A stretch of 21,191 bases of DNA from Intestinibacillus sp964580155 (lineage in GTDB: Bacteria > Bacillota > Clostridia > Oscillospirales > Butyricicoccaceae): the NCBI GenBank assembly GCA_964580155.1, contig CAZOJP010000037.1:1-21191 (forward strand), read 5' to 3'. Shown piece by piece: positions 1-5,423 of the stretch. How positions within the stretch are numbered: position 1 is the first letter of the stretch; each line of letters begins with the position of its first letter. The notes beneath the pieces are model-generated. The model was not told where the DNA came from. It saw nothing but the letters and a program-made list of their open reading frames with translations, and made no database searches. The translations under genes were made by a program, and so were the position numbers.

Positions 1-1211
1 GTCGCCAGACCGATCTGGTTGCCGTAGGAGGCATAGCCCGCCGCCGCGGTCTGGCACAGCTTGCGCTGCGGCAGCTTGTGAGGCAGGGTTTCGGAAAGCG
101 GCACCGTGGGATCGCCCGCGCCCGTGACGCGCATCGCCTGATAGACGTAGGAGCGGCCGGAGAGCGGATCGCGAATCGCGCCGCCCAGGCAGGTCGCCGC
201 GCCGCCGAAGGGCTCGATCTCGGTTGGGTGGTTGTGCGTCTCGTTTTTGAACATGAGCAGCCACGGCTCGGTTTTGCCGTCAATCTCCGCGTCCACGCGG
301 ATGGAGCACGCGTTGATCTCCTCGGACTCGTCAAGATTGTCGAGGTATCCGCGCTTTTTGAGCACCTTGGCGGCGGCGGTCGCGATGTCCATCAGCGTGA
401 CCGGACGCTTCGCCGCCTTTTCCTCGCCGTAGACCTCAACACGCGCGGCCAGATAGCGGTCGAACGCCTCCTGCACCTGCGGATCGTCCAGCGTGACGCT
501 GTCGATCTCGGTGAGGAAGGTCGTGTGGCGGCAGTGATCCGACCAGTAGGTGTCGACCATGCGCACCTCGGTGATGGTCGGATCGCGCTGCTCGTCCTGC
601 GCGAAGTAGCGCTGCAGGAAGGTCAGATCGTCCAGATCCATCGCAAGCCCCAGCCGGTGCAGCAGCGAGGACAGCGCGGCCTCGTCCATCTGGGTGAAGC
701 CCTCGACCGTGTCAACCGTGGTCGGGATGGGGTAGCTGACGTGCAGCGTTGCGGGCTTGTCCATCGACGCTTCGCGCGTGTCGACGGGGTTGATGAGATA
801 GGAGCGCACCTTGTCCAGATCGTCCTCGGACAGCGCGCCCTCGAGCACATAGACGCGCGCCGCCGCGACCGCGGGACGCTCGCCCTGCGTCATAAGCTGG
901 ATGCACTGCGCGCAGGAATCCGCGCGCTGATCAAACTGGCCGGGCAGGGACTCCACCGCAAGGACCGTATGCGCGCCCGACGGGCGCGGAAAATCCTCAT
1001 CGTAGCAGGTGTCCGCCATCGGCTCGGAAAAGACGATGTATTTGGCCTTTTCGTATGCGTCCGCGTCTACCCCTTCGACGTCATAGCGGCACAGGTAGCG
1101 CACGTTCTTGAGCGCCTTGATCTCAAGCAGATCGTGCAGGCTCGAAAACAGGCTTTTCGCCTCCACATCGAACCCCGGACGTTTTTCGGCGAAACATCTT
1201 AAAACTGCCAT
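1..1211 (-). CDS. purL: Phosphoribosylformylglycinamidine synthase (FGAM synthase), N-terminal part, cut by window edge
   Basis: This enzyme makes FGAM from FGAR, glutamine and ATP in the fourth step of de novo purine synthesis, in the cytoplasm. About 403 codons are visible from the ATG at 1211; the rest lies beyond the left edge. The product begins MAVLRCFAEKRPGF. Near residue 325 it carries the family hallmark FKNETHNHPTEIEPFGGAAT, followed by GGAIRDPLSGR, the ATP/FGAR-binding loop of the PurM-like half. The N-terminal PurS-like region fused to the synthetase points to the long single-chain form of about 1200 residues found in Clostridia and streptococci, rather than the split PurS/PurQ/PurL of Bacillus; this is family knowledge. 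The start has AAGGAG eight bases upstream. It has its own promoter and a short leader, and is divergent from rpe. The identification is secure; only the C-terminal amidotransferase part is unseen. Confidence 0.95.
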   Translation of the reverse strand, partial: MAVLRCFAEKRPGFDVEAKSLFSSLHDLLEIKALKNVRYLCRYDVEGVDADAYEKAKYIVFSEPMADTCYDEDFPRPSGAHTVLAVESLPGQFDQRADSCAQCIQLMTQGERPAVAAARVYVLEGALSEDDLDKVRSYLINPVDTREASMDKPATLHVSYPIPTTVDTVEGFTQMDEAALSSLLHRLGLAMDLDDLTFLQRYFAQDEQRDPTITEVRMVDTYWSDHCRHTTFLTEIDSVTLDDPQVQEAFDRYLAARVEVYGEEKAAKRPVTLMDIATAAAKVLKKRGYLDNLDESEEINACSIRVDAEIDGKTEPWLLMFKNETHNHPTEIEPFGGAATCLGGAIRDPLSGRSYVYQAMRVTGAGDPTVPLSETLPHKLPQRKLCQTAAAGYASYGNQIGLA

Positions 1212-1262
1212 GTTGTAAACTCCTTTTCCACGGTAAAATCCACTTTTGCCCGTATTGTTTCT

Positions 1263-1291
1263 ATCATACCTTTTTTTTTGCGCAAAATCAA
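1263..1291 (-). promoter_or_regulatory. purL promoter
   Basis: On the minus strand TTGATT (1291-1286) and TATGAT (1268-1263) are separated by 17 bases, including a run of nine A. This leaves a leader of about 45 bases before purL. No purine riboswitch or clear PurR box is visible in it. Confidence 0.75.
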
Positions 1292-1323
1292 GGCGCACTG
1301 TATCGCGGAGCGACAAAAACACG

Positions 1324-1351
1324 TTGATTTCCGCAAGGGTTGGTGTATAAT
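1324..1351 (+). promoter_or_regulatory. rpe promoter
   Basis: TTGATT (1324-1329) and TATAAT (1346-1351) are 16 bases apart and point toward rpe. Transcription would begin near 1358, giving a 5' leader of about 170 bases. Confidence 0.75.
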
Positions 1352-1357
1352 ATGTCT

Positions 1358-1529
1358 ATAGAGGTACAAGGGGAGCCGCGTCCGGCCGGGCGCGGCTCCG
1401 TATCTAAAAAGCGGCGGCACCTATCCGCAGACAAACGCGGCGGCAGCCGCGTGCGCCGCCGCTGTACTAACAGCCTATGCCGCGCGCGGGGCGCGGGTGC
1501 ATGCGCAAACAAGGGAGGAACCAGTTATC
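1358..1529 (+). promoter_or_regulatory. Long structured 5' leader of rpe
   Basis: This gene-free leader is rich in inverted repeats. A 9-bp stem pairs 1372-1380 with 1391-1399. The octamer GCGGCGGC occurs twice, at 1411-1418 and 1437-1444, and each copy is exactly complementary to GCCGCCGC at 1455-1462, so only one can pair at a time. A further 5-bp stem, GCTGT/ACAGC, lies at 1461-1474 and shares two bases with that octamer. No T-tract follows the stems, so a simple terminator is unlikely. I recognise no known riboswitch family. The ribosome binding site AGGGAGG at 1512-1518 closes the leader. Confidence 0.45.
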
Positions 1530-2213
1530 ATGAAAATCAAACTGTCTCCGTCGATTCTGTCGGCGGACTTTGCAAATCTTGCGCGCGACATTGCAGTCGC
1601 GGTGGATGCGGGCGCGGAATATGTGCACGTTGACGTGATGGACGGGCATTTTGTGCCCAATCTGACGATCGGTGCGCCGGTCGTCAAGGCGCTGCGCAAG
1701 GCGACGGACGCGGTGCTCGACGTCCATCTGATGATCGCAAATCCGGACCAGTATCTCGACGATTTTATCGCGGCGGGCGCGGACATCATCACGGTGCACG
1801 CGGAATCCAACGGTGACACGCGCGCCCAGCTCGAAAAAATCCGCGCCGCAGGGGTCAAGGCGAGCTGCACAATCAAGCCCGGCACGCCGGTGTCCACGCT
1901 GATTCCGCTGCTGCCGCTGTGCGACATGGTGCTCCTCATGACGGTCGAGCCGGGCTTCGGCGGTCAGGGCTTCATTCCGGAGAGCATGGACAAGATCCGC
2001 GCGGTGCGCAAGGCCATTCAGGACGGCGGCTATGCCTGCGAGCTGGAAATCGACGGCGGCGCCAAGCTGACGAACGTCGCGGACATTGTCGCGGCGGGCG
2101 CGGATGTCATCGTCGCAGGCTCGGCGGTGTTTTGCGGCGATATTGCGGGCAACGTGCGCGCATTCCACGAAAAATTTGAGGACGGCGTCAAAATGGCGCA
2201 GTGGACCAAGTAA
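1530..2213 (+). CDS. rpe: Ribulose-phosphate 3-epimerase
   Basis: This enzyme interconverts D-ribulose 5-phosphate and D-xylulose 5-phosphate in the non-oxidative pentose phosphate pathway (cytoplasm, metal-dependent TIM barrel). The 227-residue product matches the usual family length of about 220. It shows the successive barrel motifs: KLSPSILSADFANL at the N-terminus, VHVDVMDGHFVPNLTIG (with His and Asp metal ligands), DVHLMI, the phosphate-side loop EPGFGGQGF, EIDGGAKL, and the second phosphate-binding motif AGSAVF. The ATG at 1530 is chosen because GGAGG lies 11 bases upstream; an in-frame ATG at 1497 would add 11 residues, starts upstream of that site and lacks one of its own. It is monocistronic, between its own promoter with a structured leader and a strong bidirectional terminator. 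Confidence 0.96.
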   Translation: MKIKLSPSILSADFANLARDIAVAVDAGAEYVHVDVMDGHFVPNLTIGAPVVKALRKATDAVLDVHLMIANPDQYLDDFIAAGADIITVHAESNGDTRAQLEKIRAAGVKASCTIKPGTPVSTLIPLLPLCDMVLLMTVEPGFGGQGFIPESMDKIRAVRKAIQDGGYACELEIDGGAKLTNVADIVAAGADVIVAGSAVFCGDIAGNVRAFHEKFEDGVKMAQWTK

Positions 2214-2223
2214 AAGCGGCGAA

Positions 2224-2259
2224 AAAAGGCGTCATCGGAAGCTTCCGATGACGCCTTTT
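2224..2259. terminator. Bidirectional terminator between rpe and the ybjQ-like gene
   Basis: A perfect 36-base palindrome centred on AAGCTT has an AAAA start and a TTTT end, with GGCGTCATCGG/CCGATGACGCC as the GC-containing stem. Because both ends carry A/T runs, it can stop rpe (+) and the converging hydrolase/ybjQ transcript (-). Confidence 0.9.
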
Positions 2260-2272
2260 GTGCAGACTGCGG

Positions 2273-2584
2273 CTATACAAACCGCACCGCAGTGCCGTAA
2301 ACCGTGATTTCGGCCGCGCCCTGCGCAAGGGTTGTGCCGCTGCAGCGCACGCAGACAATCGCATCCGCGCCAAGATCCAGCGCTTGCTCGGTCATGCGGT
2401 GGGTGGCGATTTTGCGCGCGTCTTCCATGAGGTCGGCGTAGAAGTTCATTTCTCCGCTGACCAAATCCTGCAGACCGGAAAACAAATCGTGTCCGTAGTT
2501 TTTACACTGCACCGTGCTGCCGCGCACCAGTCCGATAATTTCGTAGGTGCGTCCGGGGATGGTTTCAGTCGTTGTCAGAAGCAT
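2273..2584 (-). CDS. YbjQ/UPF0145 family protein
   Basis: A small protein of 103 residues with the YbjQ (UPF0145) pattern: TTTETIPGRTYEIIGLVRGS at the start, then an SGLQDLVSGEM stretch, ALDLGADAIVCVR, and a final VYGTAVRF strand. The fold is known from this family, where it forms oligomers; no biochemical role is established, and the old label of heavy-metal-binding domain is not proof of function. The ATG at 2584 is preferred because AAGGAG lies 10 bases before it; the ATG at 2593 is only one base from that site. The start overlaps the end of the upstream hydrolase gene by 20 bases, which suggests translational coupling. It ends 13 bases before the shared terminator. Confidence 0.85.
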   Translation of the reverse strand: MLLTTTETIPGRTYEIIGLVRGSTVQCKNYGHDLFSGLQDLVSGEMNFYADLMEDARKIATHRMTEQALDLGADAIVCVRCSGTTLAQGAAEITVYGTAVRFV

Positions 2585-3539
2585 GGGAATCATTCTCCTT
2601 GTTTTCCTGTAGTTGTCGTTCCAGCCAGCGCGAGATGTCGCCGAACACCTCGGGGCTGTTCACCTCGTTGAGCAAATCGTGCCGTCCGTCCTTGTAAAAA
2701 ATCACGTCGAGGTTGCGCACACCCGCGCCGAGGTACAGGTTTGCGACCTGACGCACTCCGTCGCCGTACGCGCCGACCGGATCTTTGTCGCCCGAAAGCA
2801 GCAGCAGGGGCAGCGTGCGCGGTGTGTTTTTGTAGCATTTTGAGGTGTTTGCGTACACAAGCAGCGAAAATAGATCGCGATAGCCTGCGGCGGTCAGCAT
2901 AAAGTTGCATTTTTCGTCGGACAGGAACAGCTCGACCACCCGTTTGTCGCGCGAAATCCAGTCGAAGGGGGTCGCGGTATCCTTGATTTTGCGGTTGAAG
3001 TTGTTATAGGCAAGGCGGGACAAAAAGGCGCTGCGATAGGTTGTGCCGTGTGCATGCACAACCGAATTTGCCAGACGAACCGCGGTGCGCGAGAGCGGAT
3101 TGGGGCCCGCGGTGCCGAGCATAATCATGCCGCGCAGCTGTTCGCCGTGCTCCGCCGCGTGCAGCCGCGCGATGAACGAGCCCATGGAGTGCCCGAGCGT
3201 AAAGTAGGGCAGGTCGGGGTAGCGCGCCTGCATGAGTGCACGCAGCGTCTCCATATCGTCAACCAGATACTGCCAGCCATCCCGCGGCGCAAAAAAGCCG
3301 AAGTCCGTGTTCTTCGTCGCGGAGCAGCCGTGCCCGAGGTGATCGTTGCCGCATACGATGAAGCCCAGACCGCAAAGATACTTGGCAAATCGCGTATACC
3401 GCGAAAAATAATCGCACACGCCATGTGAAATTTGTATGATACCGCGCAGCGAGGTGCCCTCCGGCTGCAGGATATAATAGGTGATGTCGCTGCAGCCATT
3501 GGCGCTGCGAAAAATGTTTTGGGTGCATTTGATATCCAT
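2565..3539 (-). CDS. Alpha/beta hydrolase, serine aminopeptidase S33 / monoacylglycerol lipase type
   Basis: A soluble hydrolase of 324 residues. The sequence shows the oxyanion-side motif QISHGVCDYFSRYTRFAKYL, the conserved GNDHLGHG, the nucleophile elbow GHSMGS (catalytic Ser), an acid in LLLSGDKDPVGAYGDGV, and the catalytic His in FYKDGRHDLLNE. This is the complete triad of the lysophospholipase/monoacylglycerol lipase branch (Hydrolase_4). There is no signal peptide, so it is probably cytoplasmic and acts on a small ester or acylglycerol; the substrate cannot be read from sequence. The start at 3539 (MDIKCTQNIF) is chosen because upstream codons in frame give an unrelated sequence and homology begins here; the ribosome site (AGGA, 8 bases) is weak. 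It forms an overlapping pair with the ybjQ-like gene. Confidence 0.85.
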   Translation of the reverse strand: MDIKCTQNIFRSANGCSDITYYILQPEGTSLRGIIQISHGVCDYFSRYTRFAKYLCGLGFIVCGNDHLGHGCSATKNTDFGFFAPRDGWQYLVDDMETLRALMQARYPDLPYFTLGHSMGSFIARLHAAEHGEQLRGMIMLGTAGPNPLSRTAVRLANSVVHAHGTTYRSAFLSRLAYNNFNRKIKDTATPFDWISRDKRVVELFLSDEKCNFMLTAAGYRDLFSLLVYANTSKCYKNTPRTLPLLLLSGDKDPVGAYGDGVRQVANLYLGAGVRNLDVIFYKDGRHDLLNEVNSPEVFGDISRWLERQLQENKENDSHASDND

Positions 3540-3661
3540 AACACCAATCCTAATCCATAATGGTTTCCTATGCATTATGATACCACAAACGCGCGCGTCC
3601 TGCGATACCCTGCGAAAAAGTTTACAGATGGTTAAAAAATACGAAAAAAACGGGAAGCTGC

Positions 3662-3689
3662 TTGCACATATACGAGGCTGTGTTATAAT
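3662..3689 (+). promoter_or_regulatory. Promoter of the MIF-family gene
   Basis: TTGCAC (3662-3667) and TATAAT (3684-3689) are 16 bases apart. TGT immediately before the -10 box makes an extended -10. This is a strong housekeeping-type promoter about 65 bases before the start codon. Confidence 0.8.
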
Positions 3690-3753
3690 GGCACTCAAGG
3701 GTGCCGCGGACGGCAGCCATTGAATTTTTTGAAAAAACGGAGGGCGTATTGCG

Positions 3754-4098
3754 ATGCCTTATATCAGTGTGAATGTGACCGGCGTGCTGACGGACGCGCA
3801 GAAGGACGAAATCAAGCGCGGGCTGGGCGAAAAAATCAGCGTGATTCCCGGAAAAAGCGAAAAGGGACTCATGGTTGATATTTCCGACCGCCACACCCTC
3901 TATATGGCAGGGGAAAAGTGCGCACAAACCGCGTATCTGGATGTCAAGATTTACGGAAGCGCGGATCTTGACAGCAAGCGCGCCTTCACCGAGGCGGCGT
4001 TTGCGGTCGTGTCGCAGGCGACCGGCATTCCGGCGGACGGCATGTATCTCAATTTCAGCGAATACGAAAACTGGGGCACGCGCGGCACGATGAAATAA
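3754..4098 (+). CDS. MIF / phenylpyruvate tautomerase family protein
   Basis: A 114-residue protein of the macrophage migration inhibitory factor family. It begins MPYISVNVTGVLT, so removal of Met exposes the N-terminal Pro that serves as catalytic base in this superfamily. The C-terminal block MYLNFSEYENWGTRG matches the conserved active-site strand (Asn followed by NWG). Members form trimers and tautomerise keto-enol compounds such as phenylpyruvate in vitro; the natural bacterial substrate is unknown. It is cytoplasmic with no signal peptide. GGAGG lies 10 bases upstream of the ATG. The gene stands alone, with its own strong promoter and a terminator directly behind it. Confidence 0.9.
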   Translation: MPYISVNVTGVLTDAQKDEIKRGLGEKISVIPGKSEKGLMVDISDRHTLYMAGEKCAQTAYLDVKIYGSADLDSKRAFTEAAFAVVSQATGIPADGMYLNFSEYENWGTRGTMK

Positions 4099-4135
4099 CG
4101 CGCCGCACAGCAGCAGCAGACCATCGGGACGCAAA

Positions 4136-4177
4136 GCGCCCGCCGCACAGGGAGTCACGTGCGGCGGGCGCTTTTTT
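4136..4177 (+). terminator. Terminator of the MIF-family gene
   Basis: A perfect 13-bp GC stem (4136-4148 with 4159-4171) has a 10-base loop and is followed by six T. The converging folT gene stops at 4176, inside the T run, so the hairpin also marks the end of that gene. Confidence 0.92.
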
Positions 4178-4745
4178 ATACTTCGGCGGCGGACAGACCC
4201 GCGCGCCCATAGAGCTTGAGGACCAAATTCGTGACGGCATATAGCAGCATGACTTCAAACGGCAGCAAAATGAGGTTTTTGAGCGCGCGCGCCGGCAGGA
4301 GCAGCAGGAGCGCCTTGCCGCCGGTCATGCTCACCCACAGGGTGTTGAGGCCGATGTTGCAAAACAGGTTGACGCACGTTTTTGCGCCCAGGGTGCGCAT
4401 GCGGCCGGGCTTGCGCGGATAGAGCCACAGCCCGTAAATCAGTCCGCCGAGCATGGCGGTCAGGGTGTAGCCCGGAAAATAGGCGCCGCCGCCCGAATTG
4501 ACGAGGTAGCCGAGCACGTCGGTGGAAAAGCCTGCCATGATGCCGACCGTGGGGCCGAACAGCATCGCGATGGACGCGTTGAGGACAAAGCCGACGCCGA
4601 TGCGCAGATCGGGTGTGAGCTGGATGCGCACGCGCAGCAGGTCGAGTGTGATGTTGAGCGCGATGAACAGCGCGGTCACGGCGAGGCAGCGCGGATTTTT
4701 GAGCTCGTGCAGCGAACGCACGAAGAGATTTTTGCGTTTGGACAT
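4176..4745 (-). CDS. folT: ECF transporter S component, folate family
   Basis: The substrate-binding membrane subunit of an energy-coupling factor vitamin importer, working with shared EcfA/A'/T components encoded elsewhere. The 189-residue protein has about six hydrophobic segments: TALFIALNITLDLL near residue 25, the VGFVLNASIAMLFGPTVGIMAG region, YTLTAMLGGLIYGLWLY, CNIGLNTLWVSM, and a last helix around LPFEVMLLYAVTNLVL. The LNITLDLLRVRIQLTPDLRI and STDVLGYLVNSGGGAYFPGY blocks fit the FolT-type S components. The ATG at 4745 (MSKRK) is chosen because GGAGG lies 8 bases before it; the GTG at 4754 touches that site. The tetrahydrofolate riboswitch upstream independently supports folate as the ligand. 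Confidence 0.9.
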   Translation of the reverse strand: MSKRKNLFVRSLHELKNPRCLAVTALFIALNITLDLLRVRIQLTPDLRIGVGFVLNASIAMLFGPTVGIMAGFSTDVLGYLVNSGGGAYFPGYTLTAMLGGLIYGLWLYPRKPGRMRTLGAKTCVNLFCNIGLNTLWVSMTGGKALLLLLPARALKNLILLPFEVMLLYAVTNLVLKLYGRAGLSAAEV

Positions 4746-4751
4746 AAAAAA

Positions 4752-4828
4752 CACCTCCGTATGAATTGGGCAGCGATTGCTGCAAAATTCGGACGGAAGT
4801 GCGTGGCATTGTCCGCATTATTGCAGCA
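4752..4828 (-). promoter_or_regulatory. Expression platform of the THF riboswitch (anti-SD / anti-anti-SD)
   Basis: The folT ribosome site ACGGAGGTG (4760-4752) is complementary over all nine bases, with one G-U pair, to CACTTCCGT (4801-4793). That anti-SD sits inside another hairpin closed by TGCTGCAA (4828-4821) with TTGCAGCA (4785-4778) and CGGAC (4815-4811) with GTCCG (4794-4790). The 5' arm TGCT is also the 3' arm of aptamer stem P1. Inference: ligand binding fixes P1, breaks the outer hairpin, frees the anti-SD and shuts off translation. Confidence 0.65.
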
Positions 4829-4930
4829 GCGGGATGCGACGACCGCACCGCAAGGAGGCTTTCGCTCCCTTTCGTCCGATGAACAACTCCCCGTCTCACC
4901 GGCACTTTACGCACGGACATCTACTCTGCT
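4825..4930 (-). promoter_or_regulatory. Tetrahydrofolate (THF) riboswitch aptamer
   Basis: Read on the minus strand, the RNA starts AGCAGAGTAGATG and continues with CGTAAAGTG. It ends GCATCCCGCTGCT. These are the recognisable conserved blocks of the folT/THF aptamer (GAGUAGAUG, a GUUAAGUG-like segment, GCAUCC) in the right order. P1 pairs AGCAG (4930-4926) with CTGCT (4829-4825). It lies between a consensus promoter and folT, the classical target of this riboswitch. Recognition is by eye from remembered conserved blocks, not a covariance search. Confidence 0.87.
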
Positions 4931-4941
4931 TGTATGCCGTT

Positions 4942-4970
4942 ATTATACGGCCTGCCGTGCGCGCTGTCAA
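4942..4970 (-). promoter_or_regulatory. folT promoter
   Basis: TTGACA (4970-4965) and TATAAT (4947-4942) are both perfect consensus with 17 bases between them. The transcript would start just before the THF aptamer. Confidence 0.92.
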
Positions 4971-4985
4971 TCGGCAGGATCACCG

Positions 4986-5022
4986 AAAAACAGACCGCCC
5001 GGCGCGCGGCGGCGCCGAATCT
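4986..5022 (-). terminator. Terminator of the feo operon
   Basis: On the minus strand CAGA and CCGCC pair with GGCGG and TCTG across a bulge, followed by TTTTT. It begins right after the stop codon of the DtxR-type gene and separates the iron operon from the folT promoter. Confidence 0.65.
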
Positions 5023-5023
5023 G

Positions 5024-5410
5024 TCAGGGCGTGTCGATTTGCCGCGCCTCCATCCACTGCGCAATGTGCGCGAGCAGCTGCTCGCTGACCACATGCTCAA
5101 TGCGGCAGGCATCGCGGGAGGCGACCTCGGGGTCCACCCCCAGCCCGTCGCGCAGAAAGCTGCACAGCAGATCGTGCCGTGCGCGCACCTGCTGCGCGCG
5201 TGCGCGCCCGGCTTCGGTCAGCACGACATCCCCATAATAGGACGGCTCGACAAACCCCGCTTCGCGCAGCACGCCGAGCGCCTTGCTCACGCTGGCGCGA
5301 GACACGCCGACGCGGCGCGCAATCTCAATGGAGCGCACCTCGCCGCATTCGCGGGAGATGTCGAGGATGACCTCCAGATAATTTTCACCGGATTCGCGTA
5401 GTTCTTTCAT
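5024..5410 (-). CDS. DtxR-family metal-dependent repressor, short form
   Basis: A 128-residue iron-type regulator with an N-terminal winged helix (IARRVGVSRASVSKALGVLREAGF as the HTH) and a short dimerisation/metal domain, without the C-terminal SH3-like domain. Length and spacing allow numbering as in DtxR: H79, C102, E105 and H106 are all present in RHDLL and DACRIEHVVS. Cys at 102, where MntR has Glu, favours Fe(II) over Mn(II). Position 10 is Asn instead of Met, and the ancillary-site residues E83 and H98 are Cys and Ser here. The ATG at 5410 has AGGAGG seven bases upstream and lies 13 bases after feoB. It probably represses the feo promoter when iron is plentiful; the palindrome at 7711-7728 is the likely operator. 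Confidence 0.9.
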   Translation of the reverse strand: MKELRESGENYLEVILDISRECGEVRSIEIARRVGVSRASVSKALGVLREAGFVEPSYYGDVVLTEAGRARAQQVRARHDLLCSFLRDGLGVDPEVASRDACRIEHVVSEQLLAHIAQWMEARQIDTP

Positions 5411-5423
5411 GGAAATACCTCCT

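Noticed and set aside
78..1202. Long plus-strand open frame of 374 codons opposite purL
   Set aside because: It is the antisense shadow of a GC-rich gene; the minus strand gives a clear FGAM synthase with hallmark motifs and a ribosome site.
1340..1633. Small plus-strand frame starting at the rpe promoter
   Set aside because: Its ATG is inside the -10 region and it runs out of frame into rpe; no ribosome site.
4707..5237. Plus-strand frame across the folT leader
   Set aside because: It overlaps the THF riboswitch, its promoter and the feo terminator on the other strand and has no supporting signal.
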